Assembly: GCA_022563775.1 (NCBI GenBank)
Contig: JADFMS010000045.1
Location: 1-10,990, forward strand
From: Fidelibacterota bacterium
GTDB lineage: Bacteria; Marinisomatota; SORT01
Length of the DNA: 10,990 nt
Direction of reading: 5' to 3'
The translations under genes were made by a program, and so were the position numbers. The notes under the pieces are model-generated. The model was not told the origin of the DNA and did no database searches. It saw only the letters and a list, made by a program, of their open reading frames with translations. Below, one piece after another: positions 1 through 8,140 of the stretch (position 1 is its first letter; each line of letters begins with the position of its first letter).

Positions 1-1687
1 TTCTATCAACAGGCACCTGAAGGAAGAGTATCCGTGGAGCGTATTGAGATATATCGTCATTCGGTTTTGACATAGTCTTGTCCATGATATCCAAAATATG
101 AACACGACCTTCCTTCGCCTGGTTTATCGCCTTTTCAAGCATTTCGACGCTTATTCCATCAATTTTCAGATCCATCTGAATCGCCGTAACTCCGTCACGA
201 GTACCGGCGAGTTTGAAGTCCATATCGCCCATATGGTCTTCTGTCCCGAGTATGTCCGATATGATCTCTGTTTTATCGCCCTCCTTTATGAGCCCCATTG
301 CAATTCCGGCAACAGGTTTACTAATCGGGACTCCGGCGTCCATGAGCGCTAACGAACTCGCACAAACGGTCGCCATTGACGAGGAGCCGTTCGATTCCAT
401 GATATCGGATACAATCCTGAGAGTGTATGGAAAATCTTCTGCCGCCGGCAGTACGGGCTTGATCGCCCTTTCGGCAAGCTTTCCATGCCCGACTTCACGA
501 CGGCTCACACCCCGTATAAATCTCGCCTCGCCAACGGAGAATGGGGGAAAGTTGTAGTGAAGCATATATTTACTGTATCGTTCACCTTCGACACCATCGA
601 TTTTTTGTTCATCCATCTTTGTTCCGAGAGTAACAGCTGTCAGGCTCTGTGTCTCTCCCCTCGTAAACAGAGACGACCCGTGAGCCCTCGGGAGAAATTC
701 CACTTCACAAGAAATCTCACGGATATCTTTTGGCCCTCTGCCGTCCAGCCGCAATCCTTTTTCGAGTATCTTACTCCTGAGGTCGGTTTTTTCTAAATCA
801 TGGATGACATCTTTAATAGCTCTTTCGCTTTCCGGGTATTTTTCCTCTAAGCTTGTTATGACATCATTCGTGAACTGTTTGATGAAGTTGGAGCGTTCGT
901 TTTTTATAGCCCCCTTCATCTCGTTTGCCTTTTTGACATTATCTGATACCAATTTTGTCACGTCATCGACCAATTCCTGATTCACTTCCGGAGCAGGGAA
1001 TTCCCTTTTGGGTCTCCCGCATTCTTCAACGAGTTCGTCGATAAGAGTTACGATCTTTTTAACGTTTTCCTGTCCGAAAGATAGTGCCTCGAGCATCCTC
1101 GATTCCGCTACTTCATTTAATTGCCCTTCAACCATAACGAGTGAATCTTTTTTCCCGGATACAATAATGTCTATATCGCATTCGTCCGCCTGACTCAACA
1201 ATGGGTTGATGACCAGTTCGCCATCCAGCTCGCCCACCCGAACAGCAGCGATAGGTCCGTTAAACGGAATGTCGGAAATTGCCAGAGCCGCCGAACCCGC
1301 TATCATGCCGAGGGTGTCGGCATCATTCTCCTGATCGCTTGAGATCACGAATATTATTACCTGTGTCTCATTATTGAATCCGTCCGGAAAGAGAGGTCTT
1401 ATCGACCTGTCGGTCATTCTTGCGGATAGTATCTCTTTTTCCGTAGGTCTGCCCTCCCGCTTGAAAAAACCGCCGGGAATTTTACCGGCAGCGTAATGTT
1501 TTTCACGATATTCTACGGTAAGAGGGAAGAAATCAATTCCTTCTCTCGGCTCATCGCTCGCCACGGCGGTGGCAATTACCATAGTATCTCCATATGAAGC
1601 CAATATAGACCCGTCGGCTTGTCTTGCGATGCGCCCGGTTTCTAATTTTAGTGTTCTACCTCCAATTTCAATTTCTTTTATTATCAC
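1..1687 (-). CDS. pnp: Polyribonucleotide nucleotidyltransferase (PNPase), 3' end cut by window
   Basis: PNPase degrades RNA 3' to 5' using phosphate and releases nucleoside diphosphates; it works as a trimer and often in the degradosome. About 562 codons are visible. The first RNase PH domain carries GGFFKREGRP and SARMTDRSIRPLFPDGF at about residues 75-120. An all-helical linker follows. The second RNase PH domain starts near residue 312 (LRLDGRG) and contains GHGKLAERAIKP near 406 and GTEDHMGDMDFKLAG. D484, D490 and K492 fall where E. coli has the metal-binding D486 and D492 and K494. The window ends at APRILFLQVPVDR, where the KH domain should begin, so the KH and S1 domains lie outside. 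The start is GTG: an in-frame TAA directly precedes it and an AAGGAG lies 6 nt upstream. It sits 35 nt after rpsO, the classical rpsO-pnp pair. Identification is firm. Confidence 0.97.
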   Translation of the reverse strand, partial: MIIKEIEIGGRTLKLETGRIARQADGSILASYGDTMVIATAVASDEPREGIDFFPLTVEYREKHYAAGKIPGGFFKREGRPTEKEILSARMTDRSIRPLFPDGFNNETQVIIFVISSDQENDADTLGMIAGSAALAISDIPFNGPIAAVRVGELDGELVINPLLSQADECDIDIIVSGKKDSLVMVEGQLNEVAESRMLEALSFGQENVKKIVTLIDELVEECGRPKREFPAPEVNQELVDDVTKLVSDNVKKANEMKGAIKNERSNFIKQFTNDVITSLEEKYPESERAIKDVIHDLEKTDLRSKILEKGLRLDGRGPKDIREISCEVEFLPRAHGSSLFTRGETQSLTAVTLGTKMDEQKIDGVEGERYSKYMLHYNFPPFSVGEARFIRGVSRREVGHGKLAERAIKPVLPAAEDFPYTLRIVSDIMESNGSSSMATVCASSLALMDAGVPISKPVAGIAMGLIKEGDKTEIISDILGTEDHMGDMDFKLAGTRDGVTAIQMDLKIDGISVEMLEKAINQAKEGRVHILDIMDKTMSKPNDDISQYAPRILFLQVPVDR

Positions 1688-1693
1688 TTATAA

Positions 1694-1699
1694 CTCCTT
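1694..1699 (-). promoter_or_regulatory. Shine-Dalgarno site fixing the GTG start of pnp
   Basis: AAGGAG on the minus strand lies 6 nt before the GTG at 1687. A TAA codon abuts the GTG in frame, so no earlier start is possible. Confidence 0.8.
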
Positions 1700-1722
1700 A
1701 TTATTTTTCTCAAAAGCACCCG

Positions 1723-1992
1723 TTACCTTCTCAGGTTCAACGTTTTTATCAAATCACGATACTTTTCAAGATGTTTAATTTCCAGATAGTTTAGAAGCCT
1801 TCTTCTTTTACCGACCATCATGACCAATCCTCTTCTGGTGTGGTGATCGTGTTTATGTTGTTTTAAGTGCTCCGTCAAGTTTGCAATTCTTCTTGTTAAT
1901 AATGCGATTTGGACTTCGGTCGAACCGGTGTTCTTTTCACCTGCTCCAAATTCGCTGACTATGTTTGATTTCTCTTCCTTAGTCAAGCCCAT
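1723..1992 (-). CDS. rpsO: 30S ribosomal protein S15
   Basis: S15 is a primary 16S rRNA-binding protein of the central domain of the small subunit and also takes part in an intersubunit bridge. The 89-residue product has exactly the usual length. It shows the family signatures [25 protein letters not shown] and [21 protein letters not shown], the latter being the rRNA-binding helix-loop-helix. The ATG at 1992 is preceded by a purine-rich GAGAGAGGG about 10 nt upstream. Spacing is 53 nt from ribF and 35 nt to pnp. In E. coli S15 represses its own translation through a leader pseudoknot; I could not recognise an equivalent structure in the 53-nt leader here. Nothing is odd about the protein. 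Confidence 0.98.
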   Translation of the reverse strand: MGLTKEEKSNIVSEFGAGEKNTGSTEVQIALLTRRIANLTEHLKQHKHDHHTRRGLVMMVGKRRRLLNYLEIKHLEKYRDLIKTLNLRR

Positions 1993-2045
1993 ATAATTTC
2001 ATCCCTCTCTCTTTTAAAATGTCACCCTTCAAATTGTTTATATGC

Positions 2046-2975
2046 TTATATGCTGCAAGCGATCTTATCCTTGTTCAACTGCTCTATTAAATCCTCCGGA
2101 GAATCAAACTTTTTTTCATCACGAATTCGCGATAAAAAACTGATGCGCAGCAGGTCACCGTATATATCCTTTAGTTCATCCAAAAGAATATGTACTTCTA
2201 CCGTTTGATTAGTGCCGTTGAACGTTGGTCTGACACCTATGTTAGCCATTCCGCGATAGCTCTCTTCTTTGTAATGAACTTCTACACAGTACACGCCGTT
2301 TTTCGGCAGGGCTTTTACCTTATTGTCGATCTCAATATTAGCCGTTGGGAAGTCGATTTGTTTTCCTATACCCTCGCCTCTTACGACTTTACCCGACAAC
2401 GCATAGTTTCTCGACAGGAGTTCTTTTATGGTTACGACGTCCCCTTCGATAGTAAGGAGATTTCTTATTCTCGTGCTGCTTACCGGAGAACCGCCTATGT
2501 TTACCGGACCTACAATTTCGGTCGTGAATCCGCATTCTCCTCCAAGGGATTGCAGGGTTTCGGAATTACCGGACCTGTCTCTGCCGAAATTGTGATCATA
2601 TCCCATTATAATCGCCTCCGCCCTAAATCTTTGACAAAGTGTATCCCTGACGAATATTTTCGGATCTGTTCGTGAAAATTCTTCTGTAAATGGTATCACC
2701 ATTAAAGTGTCGATGTCGAATTTAGACAGCGCATCGATTTTTTCATCAAGCGTAGTCAATATTTTTATCGGAGAATATGATTCCGGCAGCTTTACAATTT
2801 CTTTGGGATGGGGATCAAAAGTTACTACGGTTGTTTTCAGATTTCTCTCTTTCCCGGTACGGAGGAGAACGTTGATAATTTTCTGATGCCCTAAATGAAC
2901 TCCGTCAAATGTGCCGACGGTTAACACAGCCGGTTCAGATGCTTTATAGGAGGAGATATCACTGACTATATCCAT
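2046..2975 (-). CDS. ribF: Bifunctional riboflavin kinase / FAD synthetase
   Basis: RibF phosphorylates riboflavin to FMN and then adenylylates FMN to FAD, in the cytoplasm. The 309-residue product has the normal length and two domains. The N-terminal nucleotidyltransferase domain (about residues 15-175) has the GTFDGVHLGHQ motif at 21-31, DPHP at 54-57 and SSTRIR at 166-171. The C-terminal flavokinase domain (about 185-305) has GEGIGKQIDFPTANI at 200-214, NGVY at 226-229 and NIGVRPTF at 245-252. The ATG at 2975 follows an AGGAG that overlaps the rbfA stop codon. The gene is 8 nt after rbfA, so translational coupling is likely. In most bacteria with this cluster truB lies between rbfA and ribF; here it is absent. 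Confidence 0.97.
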   Translation of the reverse strand: MDIVSDISSYKASEPAVLTVGTFDGVHLGHQKIINVLLRTGKERNLKTTVVTFDPHPKEIVKLPESYSPIKILTTLDEKIDALSKFDIDTLMVIPFTEEFSRTDPKIFVRDTLCQRFRAEAIIMGYDHNFGRDRSGNSETLQSLGGECGFTTEIVGPVNIGGSPVSSTRIRNLLTIEGDVVTIKELLSRNYALSGKVVRGEGIGKQIDFPTANIEIDNKVKALPKNGVYCVEVHYKEESYRGMANIGVRPTFNGTNQTVEVHILLDELKDIYGDLLRISFLSRIRDEKKFDSPEDLIEQLNKDKIACSI

Positions 2976-2983
2976 CAGTACTC

Positions 2984-3337
2984 CTATCCCCTGTCGATTT
3001 TATTGAGGAGTTTCTGAACCTTAATGGCATTATCCAATGACTCATCCAGAGACAATTTCAGTGCAGGTGTATGTCTTAAATTCAACCTCTGAGCCAATAG
3101 ATAACGCATTTTCTTCTTATACTCCATAAGGTTCGCGAAATGAGTTTTCCTCACTTCCCTGTTTCCATGTATCGATAGGTACACCTTTGCGTGTTTCAGA
3201 TCGTTGGACATATCTACCCGGGTAATAGTTACAAATCCAAAATCCGCATTCAGGTCACCTCTAATCAGTATTTCCGCTAATTCCCTTTTGACAAGATCCC
3301 CTACTCTGTCGGCTCTTCTGTACGGTCGTCTTACCAT
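2984..3337 (-). CDS. rbfA: 30S ribosome-binding factor A
   Basis: RbfA is a small KH-fold protein that binds the 30S subunit near the 5' end of 16S rRNA and is needed for late maturation and cold growth. The 117-residue product matches the family along its length: an N-terminal RxxRVGDLVKRELAEIL helix, the central VTITRVDMSNDLKHAKVYLS strand-helix region and the C-terminal LRHTPALKLSLDESLDNAIKV signature. Its ATG overlaps the end of the DUF503 gene by 7 nt (ATGGTAA), which points to translational coupling; GGAAGAGGT just upstream can act as ribosome-binding site. Together with rimP, infB and rpsO it makes this a small-subunit assembly and initiation operon. Confidence 0.95.
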   Translation of the reverse strand: MVRRPYRRADRVGDLVKRELAEILIRGDLNADFGFVTITRVDMSNDLKHAKVYLSIHGNREVRKTHFANLMEYKKKMRYLLAQRLNLRHTPALKLSLDESLDNAIKVQKLLNKIDRG

Positions 3338-3615
3338 ACCTCTTCCTGCGAATCGATTATTTCCACCGGATACCGTCTTTCAATATCCTTTTGAATATTT
3401 TGAAATTCTTTTTTGACGTGCAAAGATTCGTTGCTTACTTTTGTTATCGAGATCTCCGAACGAGCCCATTTATCCAATTTCCCTGTTTCCGAGATGGAAA
3501 CGTTGAATCGTTTTCTTACAGTGTCCTTCAGACTCTTAATAGTCCTTCGTTTCTCTTTTAAGCTCCGACTCTCCGGGATGATGATGTCCAGCTGAAGAAG
3601 GCCTATAACTACCAA
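3331..3615 (-). CDS. DUF503 family protein (YlxP-type)
   Basis: This 94-residue protein belongs to the DUF503/YlxP family, small proteins usually encoded between infB and rbfA. It carries the diagnostic LQLDIIIPESRSLKEKRRTIKSLKDTVRKRFNVSISE stretch in its N-terminal half. The molecular function is not firmly established; its location suggests a role in ribosome assembly, which is inference. The start is a TTG at 3615: it gives the family's N-terminus (MVVIGLLQLD), and no in-frame ATG or GTG lies between it and the infB stop. The only upstream purine tract is a weak GAGCAG. A six-codon ATG-initiated mini-ORF at 3629-3609 overlaps this start in another frame. The 3' end overlaps rbfA by 7 nt. 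Confidence 0.9.
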   Translation of the reverse strand: MVVIGLLQLDIIIPESRSLKEKRRTIKSLKDTVRKRFNVSISETGKLDKWARSEISITKVSNESLHVKKEFQNIQKDIERRYPVEIIDSQEEVW

Positions 3616-3629
3616 TTTCGACTGCTCAT

Positions 3630-6284
3630 TTATTTTCTCGCTTCTTCAAGAGTACGTTTTCTGCTGGTAACCTGGATAACTTGAATCAAGTCGCCCTCTT
3701 GGATCGATTCAACTCCGCCAATTGTAATACCGCACTCAAATCCTTCCGCAACTTCCTTTACGTCGTCCTTAAACCGTTTAAGGCTATTGATCGTACCCTC
3801 GTCGATTATCTCGTCATCACGAAGCAGCCTGATGGAATCCCCTCTGCTTACTTTTCCTGATTCTACGTAACACCCGGCAATAGACCCGATTTTCGAATTT
3901 TTGAACACCATCCGAATTTCAATTCTGCCTACCACTTCGACAATCTGTTCAGGTTCAAGTAATCCTTCCAATGCGGTCTTAATTTCGTTCACAGCGTCAT
4001 AGATAACGTCATATAGTCTGATGTCGATGTTATCCCTTTCAGCAATTTTTTTCGCTTCGGCGGATGCGTTTACATGAAACCCGATGATGACTGCACCGGA
4101 GGCGGTGGCAAGGAGTATATCGGATTCAATGATAGTACCTACTGCCTGATGTATTACTTTAACCGCCACTTCTTTGGTAGAAAGTTTGTTGAGAGAATCC
4201 GTAAGCGCCTCAACTGAACCATCCACATCGCCTTTGATGATGATAGATAGTTCCCGAACCTTGCCTTCTTTGATTTGTTGAGATATCTCATCAAGCGTGC
4301 GTAACTTTATTTTCCTGAAATCCTGTTCACGCTTAATTCGCTTACGCTCACTGCTGATCTTTTTGACGTCACGTTCCTCCTCGAGAACAGCAAAATAATC
4401 ATTTGCCGTGGGCACACTTTCGAAACCCAACACCTGCACAGGAACCGACGGCTTTGTTTCTTCTACCCGCTGATTTCTCTCATTCAGCAATCCCCTGACC
4501 TTCCCTGAAGAAGTTCCACAAATAAAATGATCACCGACACGGAGGGTGCCTTTCTGAATAAGAACCGTTCCAACAGGTCCGAGTCCTTTATCGAGATTTG
4601 CCTCAACGACGATACCCCGCGCATTTACTTTTGGATTTGCTTTAAGTTCCAAAAGATCAGCTTCCAGCAGCAGCGCTTCGAGCAGGTCGTCTATGCCGTC
4701 GCCAGTTTTGGCTGACACTTCTATCGACTGCACTTTCCCTCCCCAGCTCTCCACCATAACTTTATGTTCGGATAGTTCTCGTTTGACGTTTTCGGGATCG
4801 GAGCCGACTTTATCAATTTTATTTATAGCAACTACTATCGGCACTTCCGCAGCTCTTGCATGGCTTATGGCTTCTATAGTTTGAGGCTTCACGCCGTCGT
4901 CGGCGGCAATCACCAGAACCACAATATCCGTTACCTGGGCGCCTCGTGCACGCATGGCGGTAAACGCTTCGTGACCGGGAGTATCCAGAAATGTTATCTC
5001 CCGATCATCTTTGGGCTGAACCCTATATGCTCCGATGTGCTGAGTAATGCCACCCGACTCGCCGGCTGCAACGTTTGTATCTCTGATGTAATCGAGCAGC
5101 GAGGTCTTACCGTGATCGACATGTCCCATAATCGTAACAATGGGCGCACGGGGCATCATGTCTTCTTCTTTTTCATCCGCTTCGGATCTTGCCACGACGT
5201 CCGCCCCGAATTCTTCCTCTTTCTCAACTCTGTAATCAAATTCATCCGCTAACAAAATAATAGTATCGAAATCCAGTCGCTGATTTATGGTTACCATATA
5301 ACCGAGCGACATACATTTAGCAATAAGTTCGTTAGTTGGAACATCCATCAGGCTTGCGAGATCTCCCACCGAAGTGAATTCGGGCACTTTAATAAGATAC
5401 GCATCTACTTCAGTGTCTTCGGAAATTGCTGCTTTCTTTCTTTTCTTCTTAGATTTACCAGCTTCTAATCCGGCAAGCGTTTTTTTAATTGAATCCTTTA
5501 CCTCTTTTGCATCTACAGGCTGACCTCTTCTTCTCCTGTGTGGTGTCTCGACAATTTTGGATTCAATATCGACATCAGAGGATTTTCTAACTCTGATTCG
5601 TTTTCTACGGCGCTTAATATCTTGTTGACTCTGTACATCTGTTACCGATGATTTCTCGCTTTTTGACTTTTTCTTCTTTGAAATCTTTTTTACTTCGGGA
5701 TCTAACAAAGAAGTCTCAATTTTGTCAACCGGCTGGTCTGACTTGATATCGTCCCCCTCCTCAATATCAATCAGACCGGCTTTATCACTCTTCTCAATTT
5801 TTTTGGAATCTGGTTGCTCTATGTCCTTGAGTTTGGATGGAACAGATTTTTTCTCTGTTTCCAGTTTATCAGGAATTTGGACAGCTTCTGTCTCGGTAGT
5901 CTCCGGAACAGCTACGGCATCTTTTTCTTCATTCTTTATTTTTGAAACCAGAGGAATTTCGTGCGGCATGGGAACATGCGTGTCTACCTTCTTCTTCTCC
6001 AGGTCCTTTTCCATCTTTCTGAGGACTTCCTGCTCTCTCTGTATCGATTCGCTTTTTTCTCTTTCAACAAGAACTTTCTCTTTGGCAAACTCAGCCAGGA
6101 TTTTATTGTAAACGTCGTCATCCACGGGTGACATATGGCTTTTAACTACGATTTCGTTTTTTTCTAAAAACGTGATTATCTCTTCGTGAGACAAATTCAG
6201 CTCTTTCGCAATTTGATAAATTCTGTGCTTAGAGCCGGATTTACCGGAGGATTTTACGTTTGTATCGGTTTTTTCTTCAGCCAT
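3630..6284 (-). CDS. infB: Translation initiation factor IF-2
   Basis: IF2 is the GTPase that places initiator fMet-tRNA on the 30S subunit and promotes 50S joining. The 884-residue product has an IF2_N domain at about 20-66, a long charged low-complexity linker at about 70-290 with basic patches KRRRKRIRVRK (224-234), HRRRRGQ (249-255) and KSKKKRKK (277-284), and a second IF2_N-like domain at about 294-352. The G domain follows from about 380: G1 GHVDHGKT 387-394, G2 near GGITQHIGAY 411-420, G3 DTPGH 434-438, G4 NKID 488-491, G5 SAK 524-526. Domains II, III and the fMet-tRNA-binding domain IV fill 555-884, with the GDVDGSVEAL motif at 685-694 and KIGSIAGCYV at 798-807. The ATG lies 10 nt after nusA with only a weak GAAG upstream, suggesting coupling. 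Confidence 0.98.
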   Translation of the reverse strand: MAEEKTDTNVKSSGKSGSKHRIYQIAKELNLSHEEIITFLEKNEIVVKSHMSPVDDDVYNKILAEFAKEKVLVEREKSESIQREQEVLRKMEKDLEKKKVDTHVPMPHEIPLVSKIKNEEKDAVAVPETTETEAVQIPDKLETEKKSVPSKLKDIEQPDSKKIEKSDKAGLIDIEEGDDIKSDQPVDKIETSLLDPEVKKISKKKKSKSEKSSVTDVQSQQDIKRRRKRIRVRKSSDVDIESKIVETPHRRRRGQPVDAKEVKDSIKKTLAGLEAGKSKKKRKKAAISEDTEVDAYLIKVPEFTSVGDLASLMDVPTNELIAKCMSLGYMVTINQRLDFDTIILLADEFDYRVEKEEEFGADVVARSEADEKEEDMMPRAPIVTIMGHVDHGKTSLLDYIRDTNVAAGESGGITQHIGAYRVQPKDDREITFLDTPGHEAFTAMRARGAQVTDIVVLVIAADDGVKPQTIEAISHARAAEVPIVVAINKIDKVGSDPENVKRELSEHKVMVESWGGKVQSIEVSAKTGDGIDDLLEALLLEADLLELKANPKVNARGIVVEANLDKGLGPVGTVLIQKGTLRVGDHFICGTSSGKVRGLLNERNQRVEETKPSVPVQVLGFESVPTANDYFAVLEEERDVKKISSERKRIKREQDFRKIKLRTLDEISQQIKEGKVRELSIIIKGDVDGSVEALTDSLNKLSTKEVAVKVIHQAVGTIIESDILLATASGAVIIGFHVNASAEAKKIAERDNIDIRLYDVIYDAVNEIKTALEGLLEPEQIVEVVGRIEIRMVFKNSKIGSIAGCYVESGKVSRGDSIRLLRDDEIIDEGTINSLKRFKDDVKEVAEGFECGITIGGVESIQEGDLIQVIQVTSRKRTLEEARK

Positions 6285-6294
6285 TTACTTCAAA

Positions 6295-7539
6295 TCAACC
6301 CTGCTCTTCAACTTCTTCAAAGTACTCACCGATTGTGGATAAGATCTTTTCCGCTGTTTTGCCGCCAACACCTTTGACCTCTTTTAAGCCGTTAATCCCT
6401 GCGTCGAGAACGTCTTCGGCTCGCTCGTATCCTGATTCGGTGAGTTTTGCAATTATGGACGCGGATAATCCCTCTACCTCATCTATCATCAGGTCAGTTC
6501 TGAGTTCCTCATCGGATTGTTTGAGCACATCGATTTCATATCCTGTAAGTTCAGAAGATAATGCGACATTTTGTCCGTTTTTACCGATTGCAAGGGCGAA
6601 TTCCTCATCCGGGATAATTACCGTCGCCTTCTTATTTTCCTCATCGACCTCCGTCTTTATCGGTTTCGCAGGTGATAAAGCCCTTTGTATATAAATCGTA
6701 GGATTATCGCTCCAGGGTATTATATCGATCTTCTCGTTGTTAAGCTCCCGCACGATCGACTGAATTCTGATCCCCTTCATTCCGACACACGCGCCTACGG
6801 GGTCAATTCTTTTATCGTTGGATATCACGGCTATCTTGGATCTGTCCCCTGCATACCGCGCTACCTTTTTAATCTCGACTATGCCGTCAAAAATCTCCGG
6901 AACCTCTATTTCAAACAACCTCACTAAAAATTCAGGCGCCGATCTGGAAACAATAATTTCAGGACCCCGCATAGACGAGTCGACCGCTTTTATTATCGCA
7001 CGCATGCTGTTCCCTCTTCGATAACGTTCCCCAGGAATTTGTTCCATTTCAGGAAGGATAACTTCTGTCCTACCGACCATTATATAAACGTCTCTTCTTC
7101 GCTCCTGATAAATGTCTCCTATGATCACCTCACCGATACGATCTTTATATTGATCCATAACGACTTCTTTTTCCGCATCTTTGATGCGTTGAGCGAGATT
7201 TTGTTTTGCTGACGCGACAAGCCGTCGTCCAAAGCTCTCAATATCGACGACCTCTATGAATTCATCACCTATTTCAAGCTCCGGCTCAATCTCTACCGCA
7301 TCTTCGTAAGAAATTTCCAAATCAGGTTCTTCTACTTTTTTTACAATGGTCTTCATACGGTATATCTCTATTTCCCCTTTGTCAAGATTGACAATTACGT
7401 CGAATCCGTCCGTCGTCTCGTACTTCTTAATAATCATCGTTTCGAATATCCCTTTGATTATCTCCGAAAGGGACCGTCTATCGATGTTCTTTTCCATTGC
7501 TACGGCAGAGAATGCTTCAATTATCTCCCGGTTAATCAC
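6295..7539 (-). CDS. nusA: Transcription termination/antitermination factor NusA
   Basis: NusA binds RNA polymerase and nascent RNA and affects pausing, termination, antitermination and transcription-translation coupling. The 414-residue product has the N-terminal polymerase-binding domain (1-130), the S1 domain (about 135-200, GDIYQERRRDVYIMVGRTEVILP), KH1 (about 205-285, with DPVGACVGMKGIRIQ at 246-260) and KH2 (about 300-345, with AIGKNGQNVALS at 317-328). A short C-terminal helix-hairpin-helix region (about 355-405, LKEVKGVGGKTAEKIL) follows; it resembles a single copy of the acidic repeats found twice in E. coli NusA, giving a length between the short Gram-positive and long E. coli forms. 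The start is GTG, with AAGGAG 8 nt upstream. It lies 25 nt after rimP and 10 nt before infB. Confidence 0.97.
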   Translation of the reverse strand: MINREIIEAFSAVAMEKNIDRRSLSEIIKGIFETMIIKKYETTDGFDVIVNLDKGEIEIYRMKTIVKKVEEPDLEISYEDAVEIEPELEIGDEFIEVVDIESFGRRLVASAKQNLAQRIKDAEKEVVMDQYKDRIGEVIIGDIYQERRRDVYIMVGRTEVILPEMEQIPGERYRRGNSMRAIIKAVDSSMRGPEIIVSRSAPEFLVRLFEIEVPEIFDGIVEIKKVARYAGDRSKIAVISNDKRIDPVGACVGMKGIRIQSIVRELNNEKIDIIPWSDNPTIYIQRALSPAKPIKTEVDEENKKATVIIPDEEFALAIGKNGQNVALSSELTGYEIDVLKQSDEELRTDLMIDEVEGLSASIIAKLTESGYERAEDVLDAGINGLKEVKGVGGKTAEKILSTIGEYFEEVEEQG

Positions 7540-7547
7540 CTGTTTCT

Positions 7548-7553
7548 CTCCTT
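7548..7553 (-). promoter_or_regulatory. Shine-Dalgarno site fixing the GTG start of nusA
   Basis: AAGGAG on the minus strand lies 8 nt before the GTG at 7539, inside the 25-nt rimP-nusA spacer. It supports GTG as the true start. Confidence 0.8.
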
Positions 7554-7564
7554 GTGATAATTCA

Positions 7565-8029
7565 TCATAATAATATTTTTAATTTGCCCCGCTCAATTTT
7601 ATCTAAATCAATGTTAAAGGCTTTTTTCTTGTTTTCGATCAAAAGCATGCCATTTTCAATGGCTTTTATAACACCCTCAACCGGTGAATCATACTCTTCC
7701 TCATTGTGCCAGAGTGTAATGGTTTTGCCTGTTTTCCTTCTAAAATCCGCTTCGACCGTAAGAGGTCTGTCGACTCCGGGTGAAGATACTTCGATTTTAT
7801 ATTTCCCTTCCCTATACTGCTCTTCTTCCAATTTCATGTCTAATTTTTTCGAGATCACCGCGCAAGTTCCGATATCTATCCCGCCGACTGCATCAATTAT
7901 CACAGTGATATTACTTAAATTATTTTTGACAAACAAATGCACGTCAACAATCTCCGCATTTGTGTCTTCAACTATCACATCAACTAAACTGCGTATATGC
8001 TCTATATCTCTTTCTATTAGAATATTCAT
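7565..8029 (-). CDS. rimP: Ribosome maturation factor RimP
   Basis: RimP binds the free 30S subunit and helps form the central pseudoknot and the S12/S19 region of the small subunit. The 154-residue protein has the usual length. Its N-terminal alpha/beta domain (about 1-85) includes ITVIIDAVGGIDIGTCAVISKKL and ends in the family signature VSSPGVDRPL at 81-90. The C-terminal SH3-like domain is about 92-152 (GKTITLWHN, then VEGVIKAIENGMLLIE). The ATG at 8029 has only a modest GGGAAAGA upstream, just after the T-tract of a strong hairpin. It is the first gene of the rimP-nusA-infB cluster, the conserved order in most bacteria. The hairpin in its leader suggests control at the transcript's 5' end. 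Confidence 0.95.
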   Translation of the reverse strand: MNILIERDIEHIRSLVDVIVEDTNAEIVDVHLFVKNNLSNITVIIDAVGGIDIGTCAVISKKLDMKLEEEQYREGKYKIEVSSPGVDRPLTVEADFRRKTGKTITLWHNEEEYDSPVEGVIKAIENGMLLIENKKKAFNIDLDKIERGKLKILL

Positions 8030-8047
8030 ATTATCATCTTTCCCAAT

Positions 8048-8074
8048 AAAAAGAGTGGGTCTGTCAACCCACTC
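8048..8074 (-). terminator. Terminator-like hairpin in the rimP leader
   Basis: On the minus strand a perfect 8-bp stem GAGTGGGT / ACCCACTC (8074-8067 with 8060-8053) encloses a 6-nt TGACAG loop. TTTTT follows at 8052-8048, then ATT. This is the textbook form of an intrinsic terminator. It lies 67 nt after the TPR stop codon and only 18 nt before the rimP start. It may end the TPR transcript, or act as an attenuator or 5' stabilising hairpin of the rimP operon. In the plus direction no T-tract follows. Confidence 0.85.
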
Positions 8075-8082
8075 GAACCAAG

Positions 8083-8111
8083 AATATAATACCGCATAGT
8101 GTATCAGGCAA
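8083..8111 (-). promoter_or_regulatory. Candidate sigma70-type promoter of the rimP operon
   Basis: On the minus strand TTGCCT (8111-8106), a 17-nt spacer and TATATT (8088-8083) fit a housekeeping promoter: 4 of 6 and 5 of 6 consensus positions. The predicted start near 8076 would put the GAGTGGGT hairpin at the very 5' end of the mRNA. There is no room for a promoter between the hairpin and rimP. Promoter rules in FCB-group bacteria may differ, so this is tentative. Confidence 0.45.
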
Positions 8112-8140
8112 GAGAAAAATGCTTTAGAATTCTGCCAAAA

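Noticed and set aside
98..796. Plus-strand open frames at the left end (84, 114 and 103 aa)
   Set aside because: They lie antisense to a clear, motif-rich pnp frame and their translations resemble no protein family.
1993..2045. S15 autoregulatory RNA structure upstream of rpsO
   Set aside because: S15 leaders are known in other bacteria, but I could not find a convincing stem or pseudoknot in this 53-nt AT-rich spacer.
5722..6111. Plus-strand 129-aa Ser/Phe-rich frame
   Set aside because: It is the antisense reading of the Lys/Glu-rich linker of infB; the serine richness is a by-product of that composition.
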